Assembly: GCF_002157225.2 (NCBI RefSeq)
Contig: NZ_CP020038.1
Span: forward strand, 2,882,501 to 2,946,500
Length of the DNA stretch: 64,000 nucleotides
Reading direction: 5' to 3'
DNA from: Agarilytica rhodophyticola
GTDB taxonomy: Bacteria; Pseudomonadota; Gammaproteobacteria; Pseudomonadales; Cellvibrionaceae
Positions within the stretch are counted from its first letter, which is position 1, and each line of letters opens with the position of its first letter. The notes under the pieces were generated by a model, which searched no databases, was not told the DNA's origin, and worked only from the letters and a program-made list of their open reading frames with translations. The position numbers were made by a program, and so were the translations under genes. This document shows, piece by piece, positions 39,238 through 46,948 of the stretch.

Positions 39238-39483
39238 ATGACAACGCTTTTTGAAATTATCGAGCTCCCAAACGGGGAAATTGCCCTACGTCGCGCAGAC
39301 GAGAGTGGGGAACCTTTGGTGTCTATCCGATTTTCAAAAGAATCTCTATATTTCCTTAATGAAGCTAAAATAGATATTGCTAAGGCTATGATCGAAGCCG
39401 GCTTAGAGGCTGCTGGAGAAATTCAGGAGCTAAAAGATGAAGAGCCTGCTATTGTGACTGAAGATAGCCACACCGTGCATTAA
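39238..39483 (+). CDS. Small conserved protein near sulA-lexA
   Basis: An 81-residue acidic protein: FEIIELPNGEIALRRADE, then VSIRFSKESLYFLNEAKIDIAKAMIEAGLEAAGE. The regular beta-beta-helix pattern and its place between topA and sulA resemble a short conserved gene I recall in Pseudomonas. It has no membrane segment and no cysteines. A TTTACAT element, also found in an inverted repeat 500 bases downstream, lies just before its start. Function unknown, but the coding character is convincing. Confidence 0.65.
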   Translation: MTTLFEIIELPNGEIALRRADESGEPLVSIRFSKESLYFLNEAKIDIAKAMIEAGLEAAGEIQELKDEEPAIVTEDSHTVH

Positions 39484-39753
39484 CTGTGTTCTCACCCATA
39501 CAATTACTTCCAACCCGTTTATTTAAACCCTACTCAAGGCATATGTTTATACCTAGGTGAGTTTATATCTGCCTCCAGTCATTTATAAGTATGCCGCTTT
39601 CAAATATTGGCTATATTTCTCAGTGTTTTTTAAAAGCAAATTGAACAAAGTAAATATCACTTTATAAAGCTTAGCTCGATATTCCTTGTTGCGAATATCT
39701 ATGCTAACAATATCAACTGGTTGCTAATGGTTACCCCATAAATTCTGCACCGT

Positions 39754-39771
39754 ATGTAAAATACTTTACAT
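39754..39771. repeat. Perfect inverted repeat ATGTAAA-N4-TTTACAT
   Basis: Seven-bp arms with ATAC between. The arms recall the TGTAAA/TTTACA arms of TyrR boxes, but the spacer is 4 rather than 6, so TyrR binding is doubtful. Confidence 0.5.
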
Positions 39772-39909
39772 CTATTTTGAACCCGCTATATATTTCTCTT
39801 TCAATGTAGTGATGTTCACTATGCAAAACACCAAGTCAATTTCTAAACTAATGTAAAGTTGCCTAAGATACTCCTATTAGTCATTTTATTGAAAAATTTA
39901 TGTGATACT

Positions 39910-39966
39910 TATTTCTTCAGATCATATGTATTTCTTCAGGTCACATATATTTATCAAAGTTATATG
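39910..39966. repeat. Three tandem 19-bp units
   Basis: Units start TATTTCTTCAGATCATATG at 39910, a second with 16/19 matches at 39929, and a degraded third (12/19) at 39948. The unit length of about two helical turns would place each copy on the same DNA face. Confidence 0.55.
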
Positions 39967-40301
39967 TTTGTTTTAATCATAAAACGTTTAAATTATAAAG
40001 TGTGTACATTATAAAGATTCAACCTTTAGCCATCTGTTTTTTATTTACTTACGTTGCTATTTACTCACACTAGCCACTCGCTTTACATAGGTGTTTGAAG
40101 GCAGATAAAAAACAGCACAAATAACTTTATATTGTTAAGTGTTATAAATACTACCCCCTCATACTTTAATGTCCAAACCATGTGTGGTTTCATCAAGGTT
40201 GTGAGTTATATAGGCTTACTAGGTACTAATCACAAATGTGTATAAGTTTTTAAATGATTATGTACTTAGCGGATTTCGCTATGACTTTGCACTTACGTGG
40301 A

Positions 40302-40706
40302 TTACTCTGATGAGTTTCTTGTCCTAAGCACTATTCCGCGCGTATGGCCATGTCGTGATGCTAGCTCTAAAGTGGCTCGATCTTTTTCGGTGAAAAAGTC
40401 TAAAGAACCTATGACAGTATTGCTATTGCCGTTGACAAGAGCATTGCAAAATATTCTCAAACCCTCTTCATGATCATGAGGATGAATGAGTCGAATATTG
40501 TGGTTTGCAAAGTCGTACTGTTTAAGTATTGCCTTAGAGATATTTTGAGGCGCAATCCATGTTAGCCATTTATCTTGATTTTGATGGCTTAAGTAAGCAA
40601 TCATAGGTAGCACCATTGCATGGCTTTCAATGTCGTTACCAGGTAAAACTACTTCTGTAATGCCAATATTCTCCTGAGCTGTTTCTTGCTTGTGCGCTTG
40701 TAACAT
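40302..40706 (-). CDS. sulA: SOS cell-division inhibitor SulA
   Basis: Blocks FtsZ polymerisation during the SOS response. A 134-residue protein with the SulA pattern: GITEVVLPGNDIESHAMVLPM, DKWLTWIAPQNISKAILKQYDF, and RIFCNALVNGNSNTVIGSLDF followed by ATLELASRHGHTRGIVLR. It is shorter than E. coli SulA (169) mainly at the N-terminus. AGGAGA gives a clear ribosome site. It follows lexA by 10 bases on the same strand, so it is expressed from the lexA promoter, as in Pseudomonas-type lexA-sulA operons. Confidence 0.85.
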   Translation of the reverse strand: MLQAHKQETAQENIGITEVVLPGNDIESHAMVLPMIAYLSHQNQDKWLTWIAPQNISKAILKQYDFANHNIRLIHPHDHEEGLRIFCNALVNGNSNTVIGSLDFFTEKDRATLELASRHGHTRGIVLRTRNSSE

Positions 40707-40716
40707 AGCATTTCTC

Positions 40717-41322
40717 CTAAATCTCTCTTCTTATAACACCAACACTAAGGCCTTCTATAGAAAAACTCTCATCTCTTAAGTCAACTTTAATCACTTCGAA
40801 ATCTTTATTCTCAGGCCATAACTCAACGACGGCATTATTGCGTTCACGCTTGAATCGTTTTACCGTGACTTCGTTTTCAATCCTAGCAACCACAATTTCT
40901 CCATTTCTTGCCTGATCTGTTCTATGCACTGCAAGTAAGTCACCATCTAGAATACCCACATCTTTCATACTCATACCATGGACTGTCAGCAAATAGTCGG
41001 CTCGAGGGCGGAACATATCTGCAGGCATTTGGCAGTAATCTTCGATATTTTGTTCAGCTAGTACAGGGTTACCCGCTGCAACCCTACCAACAATAGGTAG
41101 GCCATTATGGCTCTCAGGTAAGCGTATACCGCGAGAAGCACCTGCTACCATCTCTATTGCGCCTTTTCGTGCCAAAGCTTTGAGATGCTCTTCTGCGGCG
41201 TTAGCTGAGCGAAAGCCCAGTATCTTGGAGATTTCTGCTCGGGTAGGGGGGTAGCCCGTCTCGTCAATATGCCCCTTGATTAAATCCAAAACTTCTTGTT
41301 GCCTGGTTGTCAGTTTGATCAT
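40717..41322 (-). CDS. lexA: LexA repressor
   Basis: SOS master repressor, 201 residues. The winged helix N-domain ([32 protein letters not shown], split here at residue 20) is followed by the self-cleavage site A83-G84 (VAAGNP). The catalytic dyad is S118 (VHGMSMKD) and K155 (EVTVKRFKR). These positions are offset by one from E. coli LexA (A84-G85, S119, K156). Two LexA-type boxes lie upstream, so it is autoregulated, and sulA is the second gene of the operon. Confidence 0.97.
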   Translation of the reverse strand: MIKLTTRQQEVLDLIKGHIDETGYPPTRAEISKILGFRSANAAEEHLKALARKGAIEMVAGASRGIRLPESHNGLPIVGRVAAGNPVLAEQNIEDYCQMPADMFRPRADYLLTVHGMSMKDVGILDGDLLAVHRTDQARNGEIVVARIENEVTVKRFKRERNNAVVELWPENKDFEVIKVDLRDESFSIEGLSVGVIRREI

Positions 41323-41511
41323 GGTATGTTTTCCGTATCAGGACTGTTTGTTTTTTGATCTGATTGTTTTGTTTTCTTTATTGATTCATCGAGTCTTCGA
41401 ATCATCGTTCCACTTGGTTATCTATCCATCGAATGAGCCATCGAATTATTGTCCGATCACAAGTCATCGTGAGCTTGTCATGACCGCTTTCCAAGCAGCC
41501 TATCAAGTCGT

Positions 41512-41527
41512 GTGGATACATGTACAG
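41512..41527 (-). promoter_or_regulatory. Degenerate LexA box, promoter-proximal pair member
   Basis: On the minus strand CTGTACATGTATCCAC: one good half CTGT and an AT-rich middle, with the distal half degenerate. It lies 190 bases upstream of lexA, 3 bases from the better box. Confidence 0.45.
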
Positions 41528-41530
41528 TAT

Positions 41531-41546
41531 TTGTAATTATATACAG
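41531..41546 (-). promoter_or_regulatory. LexA (SOS) box upstream of lexA-sulA
   Basis: On the minus strand CTGTATATAATTACAA, matching CTGT-N8-ACAG at seven of eight fixed positions. It is the expected autoregulatory operator of lexA, although the distance to the start codon (about 210 bases) implies a long leader. Confidence 0.65.
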
Positions 41547-42076
41547 TGTTTTTTTAAAAGCAAGATGCTGTTGAATATGTCGTATTTGAGGCCGCTTTTT
41601 GGACAAAAAGCCGCTTTTATTTTTGCTTTTTTGTTGCGCGAAAGATTGTCAACATTGACAAAAAAAATCTCTCTGCGTGTCAGACTACGTGTGTCGAAAT
41701 TCTTTTCACTATCAGTAACTTAGTTATATTTGGGAAATTACAAAAAATTTTTTTTAAGTATTTTTTTTGGTTGAAAACAACGTCAAATTTATACAAAAAA
41801 AGGCCTGAAAACGCCGTTATTTAAAAATGTGATCAATTTCTCCATTTTATTTTGCCCTCAGCTATTTAATATTTGTAAAAACCCTGCTTTAATAAGATCA
41901 CTACCGCGGATCAATTTAAATAAATTAAATGATTGAGTAGCGGTTGGGTCAGAGTCAGGCTTCTTTACAATCTTTTGTTTAGGGGCGTTGATAAAACAAA
42001 GCAAAAGTTTAAAGAGTCGAAAAATTTTACCGGCTCTGTCACAAACATTCTTAAATTATAGAAAAGGAACTAAGAG

Positions 42077-42556
42077 ATGATTTTTATCGAATATGATGGT
42101 ATCAAAGGTAATGCAACTGCTGACGGTTATAAAGACCACATCCGTGTAGATTCTTTACAGTTTGGTGTAGGCCGTGGTATCAGCATGGAGCCAGGAAACC
42201 TAGCTAACCGTGAAGCTACTCGCCCAAGCTTAAGTGAAGTAACTTTCACTCACAAAACTGATAACTCTGCTACTGCTTTATTTAAAGAAGCTGTAACTGG
42301 TTCTGCTGGTAAGAAAGTAACAATTAAATTTGTTCAAACTGGTGCTGACAAACTTGTTGAGTTTATGACTTACACTTTGGAAGAGTGCCTTGTAAGTGGT
42401 TATTCAATTTCTGCTGACGGCGACAACGATCCAATTGAGTCTGTTTCTTTAAGCTATGCAAAAATCTTAGTCAACTACAACGACTACGATAAGAGCAATA
42501 AGAGCGCTAGCCCACAACGTGTTGGCTATGACTTAACGACTGCTAAGCCACTTTAA
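42077..42556 (+). CDS. hcp: T6SS tube protein Hcp
   Basis: Hexameric ring protein forming the inner tube and also exported. 159 residues with the Hcp pattern FIEYDGIKGNATADGYKDHIRVDS, LQFGVGRGIS, SEVTFTHKTDNSATALFKEA, VTIKFVQTGADKLVEFMTYTLEECLVSGYS and DPIESVSLSYAKI. AAGGAA lies 8 bases before the ATG. The codon use looks strongly expressed (few rare codons; repeated GCT, GTA, AAC). A terminator right after it suggests a high-level monocistronic hcp transcript with partial read-through into vgrG. Confidence 0.96.
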   Translation: MIFIEYDGIKGNATADGYKDHIRVDSLQFGVGRGISMEPGNLANREATRPSLSEVTFTHKTDNSATALFKEAVTGSAGKKVTIKFVQTGADKLVEFMTYTLEECLVSGYSISADGDNDPIESVSLSYAKILVNYNDYDKSNKSASPQRVGYDLTTAKPL

Positions 42557-42583
42557 TTAGTTATTAGCTTTCGATAAAACTAG

Positions 42584-42628
42584 GGAGTGCTTTAGCATTT
42601 TAAAGGCTTAGCGCTCCTTTGTTTTTTT
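42584..42628 (+). terminator. Terminator after hcp
   Basis: Stem GGAGTGCT with AGCGCTCC (one G-T wobble), an 18-base partly paired loop, then TTTGTTTTTTT at 42618-42628. It separates hcp from vgrG. Confidence 0.75.
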
Positions 42629-42795
42629 AAGGTGATAGTTTTTTCTAGGTTATTATTTTTTTACGGTTATAAAAATAATTTTAATCGCGATAAAACAGCT
42701 TTCTTTATCATAAATAATGCAGTTTATATTTTTTTGCTATCAAGGAAGTCCAAGCCTGCCAACTTTACGGAAATTGAAGAGCGGATCTTTGTGTT

Positions 42796-44802
42796 ATGAG
42801 TAGCCTAACTCAAGAAAATAGATTTATAGCAATCAGTGATTTCTCCCTAGGAAAAGATACGTTTTTACTTACTGACTTTGAAGGAAGTGAATATATTTCT
42901 GATCTGTTCGAGTATCAGATAGATGTTATTTCAGAAGATCTCAATGTTAAGCCTGATAGTATCATCGGGAAAGACGTTACCATAACTGTCCAAAACGAGC
43001 ACAAGCGTGTGTTCCACGGCTACATACGTTCGTTCACCTATGGTGAAGTAAAATCCAATAACCTGCGTCAGTATAAAATGACTATGGTGCCTTGGTTATG
43101 GTTTTTGTCAAAAACCAATAACCATCGAATTTTTCAAAACAAGAACGCTAAAGATATTATCAGTACCATATTTAAAGATTTAGGTTTTACTGATTTTGAT
43201 TTTCGTGCCAGCGGCGGAAAAGTTCGAGAATACTGTATTCAGCACAACGAGAGTGACTTGCATTTTGTATCCCGTCTTCTAGAAGAAGAGGGGTTCGCAT
43301 ATTTTTTCAAGCACGATAAAAGTAAGCATAAAATGATTATTGTTGATCAAAAGAATGCTTATGATGAATTTCCAGAAACTGATTTAGAGTATTCCAACGG
43401 CAGTTCTCCCAATGAACAAATAAGCCGATGGGAACATTTATATAACTTTAAAAAAGGTCAGTGGTCGTTTAGCGATTACAATTTTAAAGAACCTACTAAA
43501 AAGTTATTTTCCAATACTAAGACCACCAGTAAGTTCGTCAATAATAGTAAGTTCGAACATTACGAATATCCTGGCATGTACGAGTTTGCAGCCGGAGACG
43601 ATCTAGTCAAAATTCGCCTTGACGCAGAAGAAGCCACTATTAATACCGTGGCAGGCTCCAGTGATTGTTCAACCTTTAATGCTGGTGGTAAATTTAAGTT
43701 GGCAAAACATGATAATGCCAACGAGAAGGGCGAATATATTGTTGTAAGTATCCACCACAGTGCCTATGACCACACCTATTTTTCTGGTGAAAGTGGTGGT
43801 TCTGGCTATGGTAATAACTTCGTTTGTATTCCCTCCGATGTGCATTTTCGACCACAGCAAACACACCCAAAACCGGTCATGCGTGGCCCACAATCAGCAC
43901 TTGTTACAGGCCCTAGTGGTGAAGAAATTTATGTCGATGACTTGGGGCGAATAAAAGTACAATTTTACTGGGATAGAGACGGCAAGCAAGATGAAAATAC
44001 TACCTGCTATATCCGTGTTATGCAGGTATGGGCGGGCGCTCAGTGGGGGGCATCATTTATCCCTCGCATCGGTCATGAAGTGATCGTAGATTTTATCGAT
44101 GGTGATCCCGATCGTCCGATTATTACTGGCACTGTTTACAATGGCAAAAACAAACCGCCTTTTGATACTAAGACTAAAAGTGGTATTCGCACACGATCTA
44201 CCAAGAGCGGCAGTGCGGCTAATTGTAATGAATTGATTTTTGACGATAAAAAAGACGATGAGCAAATCTTTATCCATGCTGAAAAAAATATGGATACTGA
44301 AGTCGAAAATGATGAGAGTCTGACGGTTGATAATAATCGTACTAAGCACATTAAAAATAATGAAAAGTACAATATTGACAACGATCGCGATAAAACCATT
44401 GGCAAAAATCAAACAGAAAGTATAGGCAAGGATAAAACCACCACTGTTGGTCAGCACCATTCTGAGACTATTGGCGGTAATATGAATATTACCATCGATA
44501 AAAACCTAATGGAGAACATCAAAGTTGATTATACGGAAGACGTGGATGCCAATAAGAAATCGAAGATTGGTAAGGATCTCACCGAAGATATTGGGGCAAA
44601 TCACACGGAAACGGTGAAAAAAGACTCCATCCTCAAAGCCAAGAGAATACAAATGACGGCACAGGATGAAATTAGTCTTAAAGTAGGCTCAGCTAGTATT
44701 TTAATGAAAAAAAATGGCGACATTACCATTAAAGGTAAGAAAATTAATGTCAAAGGATCTGGCGATGTCATTATTAAAGGCAGCAAGATTAAGGAGAACT
44801 AA
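42796..44802 (+). CDS. vgrG: T6SS spike protein VgrG
   Basis: Trimeric spike on the Hcp tube, 668 residues. The gp27-like part (about 1-370) contains FEYQIDVISEDLNVKPDSIIG, RVFHGYIRSFTYGE and HNESDLHFVSRLLEEEGFAYFF. The gp5 OB-fold starts at EIYVDDLGRIKVQFYWDRDG (about 374), with IRVMQVWAGAQWGASFIPRIG and DPDRPIITGTVYNGKN. The C-terminal spike (about 500-668) is a beta-helix of short repeats (for example DKTIGKNQTESIGKDKTTTVG) ending in IKGKKINVKGSGDVIIKG. There is no fused enzymatic domain, so it is a structural VgrG with separate cargo. It heads the effector island; 2 bases separate it from the DUF6484 gene. Confidence 0.95.
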   Translation: MSSLTQENRFIAISDFSLGKDTFLLTDFEGSEYISDLFEYQIDVISEDLNVKPDSIIGKDVTITVQNEHKRVFHGYIRSFTYGEVKSNNLRQYKMTMVPWLWFLSKTNNHRIFQNKNAKDIISTIFKDLGFTDFDFRASGGKVREYCIQHNESDLHFVSRLLEEEGFAYFFKHDKSKHKMIIVDQKNAYDEFPETDLEYSNGSSPNEQISRWEHLYNFKKGQWSFSDYNFKEPTKKLFSNTKTTSKFVNNSKFEHYEYPGMYEFAAGDDLVKIRLDAEEATINTVAGSSDCSTFNAGGKFKLAKHDNANEKGEYIVVSIHHSAYDHTYFSGESGGSGYGNNFVCIPSDVHFRPQQTHPKPVMRGPQSALVTGPSGEEIYVDDLGRIKVQFYWDRDGKQDENTTCYIRVMQVWAGAQWGASFIPRIGHEVIVDFIDGDPDRPIITGTVYNGKNKPPFDTKTKSGIRTRSTKSGSAANCNELIFDDKKDDEQIFIHAEKNMDTEVENDESLTVDNNRTKHIKNNEKYNIDNDRDKTIGKNQTESIGKDKTTTVGQHHSETIGGNMNITIDKNLMENIKVDYTEDVDANKKSKIGKDLTEDIGANHTETVKKDSILKAKRIQMTAQDEISLKVGSASILMKKNGDITIKGKKINVKGSGDVIIKGSKIKEN

Positions 44803-44804
44803 TT

Positions 44805-45293
44805 ATGCCCGCATTGAAAAAGTTATCGGCAGCTAACTCGGCGCGATTACACAGCACTCTAGGTAAGATTGTTGATATAACGGCTAACGGCACAGCTTTG
44901 GTGGATTTCCAGGAAAACATAGGTGAACCTATAGCGGCGCGCTCAACTTTATCCGCAAGCGAACGTGCCTCTATCAGTGAGTTACCTGCCGCTGTTATGC
45001 TGATGTTTGAGGACAGTGATCCCGCTATGCCTGTTATCACAGCAGTTGTTAACGAAGGTGGCTTTAGTGTAGCCAGTGATGCTGCACATTTTGGTTCTGA
45101 AAAGATACCTACTGATGTGAGTATCGATGGTAAGAAAATTACTTTTGACGCCAAGGATGAAATTCATTTGCGTTGTGGGAAAAGCTCTATTTTATTGCGC
45201 CGGGATGGAAAGGTAGTGATTAAAGGCTCTAACCTTGTCAGTCGTTCCACCGGTGGAAATAAAATCAAAGGCAGCAGCGTTAATATTAATTAA
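44805..45293 (+). CDS. DUF6484 protein with VgrG-like spike tail
   Basis: A 162-residue protein in two parts. Residues about 18-90 (GKIVDITANGTALVDFQENIG, AVMLMFEDSDPAMPVITAVV) resemble a small OB-type barrel, as known for DUF6484. Residues about 108-162 (AKDEIHLRCGKSSILLRRDG, VVIKGSNLVSRS, GNKIKGSSVNIN) echo the VgrG C-terminus (AQDEISLKVGSASILMKKNG, DITIKGKKINVKG). It therefore probably forms part of, or caps, the spike tip between VgrG and the PAAR-like protein. The gene is sandwiched between those two with only 2 and 14 bases of spacing. Role is inferred. Confidence 0.8.
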   Translation: MPALKKLSAANSARLHSTLGKIVDITANGTALVDFQENIGEPIAARSTLSASERASISELPAAVMLMFEDSDPAMPVITAVVNEGGFSVASDAAHFGSEKIPTDVSIDGKKITFDAKDEIHLRCGKSSILLRRDGKVVIKGSNLVSRSTGGNKIKGSSVNIN

Positions 45294-45307
45294 ATGGAGC
45301 AATAATT

Positions 45308-45766
45308 ATGGGCGTTACTGTAGGTGTTAATCATTTATCTGTTGTGCATAAAGGCAGTAGTGGCATTTCGCCGTGTTTTCCTGATGTATGTAAAACGCCT
45401 TCTCCGGCTGGCCCCGTGCCTATCCCTTATCCAAATATTGCGATGTCATCGGATACAGATAAGGCGGCTAAGAAAGTCACCTGTGATGGTAAGCCTGTGT
45501 CATTGAAAACATCTAACTTCAAAACCAGTACCGGCGATGAGCCTGGTACGGCGAAGGGCGTGGTATCGAGCAAAACCAAGGGCAAGGCCGAATATATCAA
45601 CTATTCTTTTGATACTAAGATCGAAGGCAAAAACGTGCCACGAGCCTTTGATCTGATGTTGCACAATGATAAAAATACGCCACCGTTTCCTGTTATCCAG
45701 ATGCCAATCATCAGCATTCCGATGCTGGAAGATGTTAAGTGTCTTATTTGCAATAAAAAATTGTAG
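45308..45766 (+). CDS. PAAR-like DUF4150 spike-tip protein
   Basis: A 152-residue DUF4150 protein; such PAAR-like proteins sharpen the VgrG tip and attach effectors. Hallmarks are SVVHKGSSGISPCFPDVCKTP, then PSPAGPVPIPYPNIAMSSD, TGDEPGTAKGVVSSK and a Cys pair near the end (CLICNKKL). Unlike many DUF4150 proteins it has no fused C-terminal toxin. The next gene starts 9 bases on, so it is part of the same operon. Confidence 0.88.
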   Translation: MGVTVGVNHLSVVHKGSSGISPCFPDVCKTPSPAGPVPIPYPNIAMSSDTDKAAKKVTCDGKPVSLKTSNFKTSTGDEPGTAKGVVSSKTKGKAEYINYSFDTKIEGKNVPRAFDLMLHNDKNTPPFPVIQMPIISIPMLEDVKCLICNKKL

Positions 45767-45775
45767 TACTCGTCC

Positions 45776-46948
45776 ATGAATGCTTCTCGGATAATGTTTT
45801 CTGGTTTCGGCTTGTGTAGTTCTTTGGGTGGATATAAAGATGCTTGTGCTGCCTATCGCGCGGGTCTTAATCGTTTTTCTGCCCATACTGAAGTCAAGAC
45901 CATGTTCCCCGGCAATGAAGAGCCTGCACCGTTAACGGTTGCCCCCGCAGCTTGTAATATCTTTGCTTATCAAGGATTAGCACGTACGGTTAAATTATTT
46001 CAGTTCGCCTACGCTGACTTACTCGATAATATTGAGCAGGACCTTCCCCAGGAAAATATTGCTCTGTTATTTACAATGCCCGATCCGCTTGAACGAGAGC
46101 AAAACTTAGATATTGACGAAGAATTCGCCCGTGAGCAGCGCTTACAAGAATATGTAGATGCACTTAAAGTCCCACTCTTTACTATTTGTCCAGGCCTTAA
46201 AGATATACCAATGCAGTGTTCTTTTGGCGAACGTGCTGCATTTGCTCGAGTACTAAAGAAGGCTATTACGTTATTGAATACCGGTAAAGTAGATCACTGC
46301 TTGGTAATGGTCGCTGATAGTTTGCTAGACGATCACATGTTGCAAGTTCAATTACAAGAAAATCGATTAAAAACGGAAGATAACCCCGTTGGCTATATTC
46401 CAGGCGAAGGGGCTGCTGCTATTTTATTATCTAGCGAAGCGCTGTCTAAATCAGATAAAAATAGAGAGCCTCTTGCAGCTAATATAAATGTATCAATTGA
46501 TAATCGAACTGTCGATGAGCAAATCCCAGAGATCGAAGATGAGGCGCAGCTAGATAAACTTATTGATCAGCAACAACGGGCCTCCTGGCATGGTGAAAAA
46601 TTGGTTAATGTGTTAACAGACTTGTTGGGCGATAGCTATGAACAACAATCTTTTCCACAACATATAAGTGATATTAATGGCGAAGAGCACCGTGCAATAG
46701 AACTAGGTAATACACTTGTTAAGTTAAGACTCCAATGTCCTAGTGCTTCATTTTCAGAAGTGCAAGTACCTGCCTTGGGCTTTGGTGAAGTAGGTGCTGT
46801 GATGGGGCCTTTGGCGCTCATGACGGTAGCGGCCGCAGTACAACGAGGTTATGCCACACAACGGGAATTTGTTATAACGCTTTCGGATGAAAGTGGTAAG
46901 AGAGCGGCAATTAAATTGCTATTTAGCGCGCCGAAGGAGGAGGAATAA
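45776..46948 (+). CDS. Ketosynthase-like (thiolase-fold) protein within the T6SS island
   Basis: A 390-residue protein with the order of beta-ketoacyl synthase blocks: FSGFGLCSSLGG at the start, QCSFGERAAFARVLKKAITLL (Cys148 at the place of the ACSSG nucleophile), VDHCLVMVADSL, VGYIPGEGAAAILLSSE (about 203-220), DINGEEHRAIE (about 300) and GFGEVGAVMGPLALMT (about 335-350). The two catalytic histidines of condensing enzymes are not evident: the GHxxGAxG region reads GFGEVGAVMG. It therefore probably lacks condensation activity, or works differently. No acyl carrier protein is adjacent. It lies between the PAAR-like gene and the nuclease gene, overlapping the latter by one base (TAATG), which argues for a role with the effector, for example adaptor or modifier (inference). 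Confidence 0.7.
   Translation: MNASRIMFSGFGLCSSLGGYKDACAAYRAGLNRFSAHTEVKTMFPGNEEPAPLTVAPAACNIFAYQGLARTVKLFQFAYADLLDNIEQDLPQENIALLFTMPDPLEREQNLDIDEEFAREQRLQEYVDALKVPLFTICPGLKDIPMQCSFGERAAFARVLKKAITLLNTGKVDHCLVMVADSLLDDHMLQVQLQENRLKTEDNPVGYIPGEGAAAILLSSEALSKSDKNREPLAANINVSIDNRTVDEQIPEIEDEAQLDKLIDQQQRASWHGEKLVNVLTDLLGDSYEQQSFPQHISDINGEEHRAIELGNTLVKLRLQCPSASFSEVQVPALGFGEVGAVMGPLALMTVAAAVQRGYATQREFVITLSDESGKRAAIKLLFSAPKEEE

Larger units (their letters stand above)
39484..40301. other. 818-base AT-rich gene-less interval with repeats
   Basis: No credible reading frame on either strand, no tRNA, and no clear terminator for the convergent genes on its flanks. It holds a perfect inverted repeat at 39754-39771 and about three 19-bp tandem units at 39910-39966. 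ATGTAAA/TTTACAT heptamers recur (39754, 39765, about 39851, about 40082). It may contain a small RNA or a protein-binding site, but nothing is decisive. Confidence 0.45.
41323..42076. other. Divergent AT-rich spacer between lexA and hcp
   Basis: Holds the two LexA boxes near 41.5 kb, a 7-bp stem with GGAC loop followed by T-rich sequence (41594-41625), and an inverted repeat ATTTAA-N5-TTAAAT at 41914-41930. A weak promoter-like pair TTGGGT/TACAAT (41944 and 41966, 16-base spacer) faces hcp. I find no sigma-54 element. Short frames at 41276-41536 and 41520-41723 are not credible genes. Confidence 0.45.

Noticed and set aside
39754-39771. TyrR-type box
   Set aside because: Arms fit TGTAAA/TTTACA but the spacer is 4 instead of 6 bases and no aromatic amino-acid gene is near.
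39910-39966. Tandem 19-bp units considered as a CRISPR array
   Set aside because: Units are directly adjacent with no spacers and only three degenerate copies; no cas genes.
41276-41723. Short plus-strand frames upstream of hcp
   Set aside because: They overlap the lexA start and LexA boxes, lack ribosome sites and have no recognisable pattern.
42796-44802. Evolved VgrG with a fused toxin
   Set aside because: The C-terminus is only the repeat-rich spike; no extra domain follows the last IKG repeat.
45776-46948. Functional fatty-acid or polyketide synthase module
   Set aside because: No acyl carrier protein, ketoreductase or acyltransferase nearby and the histidine blocks of condensing enzymes are not recognisable.
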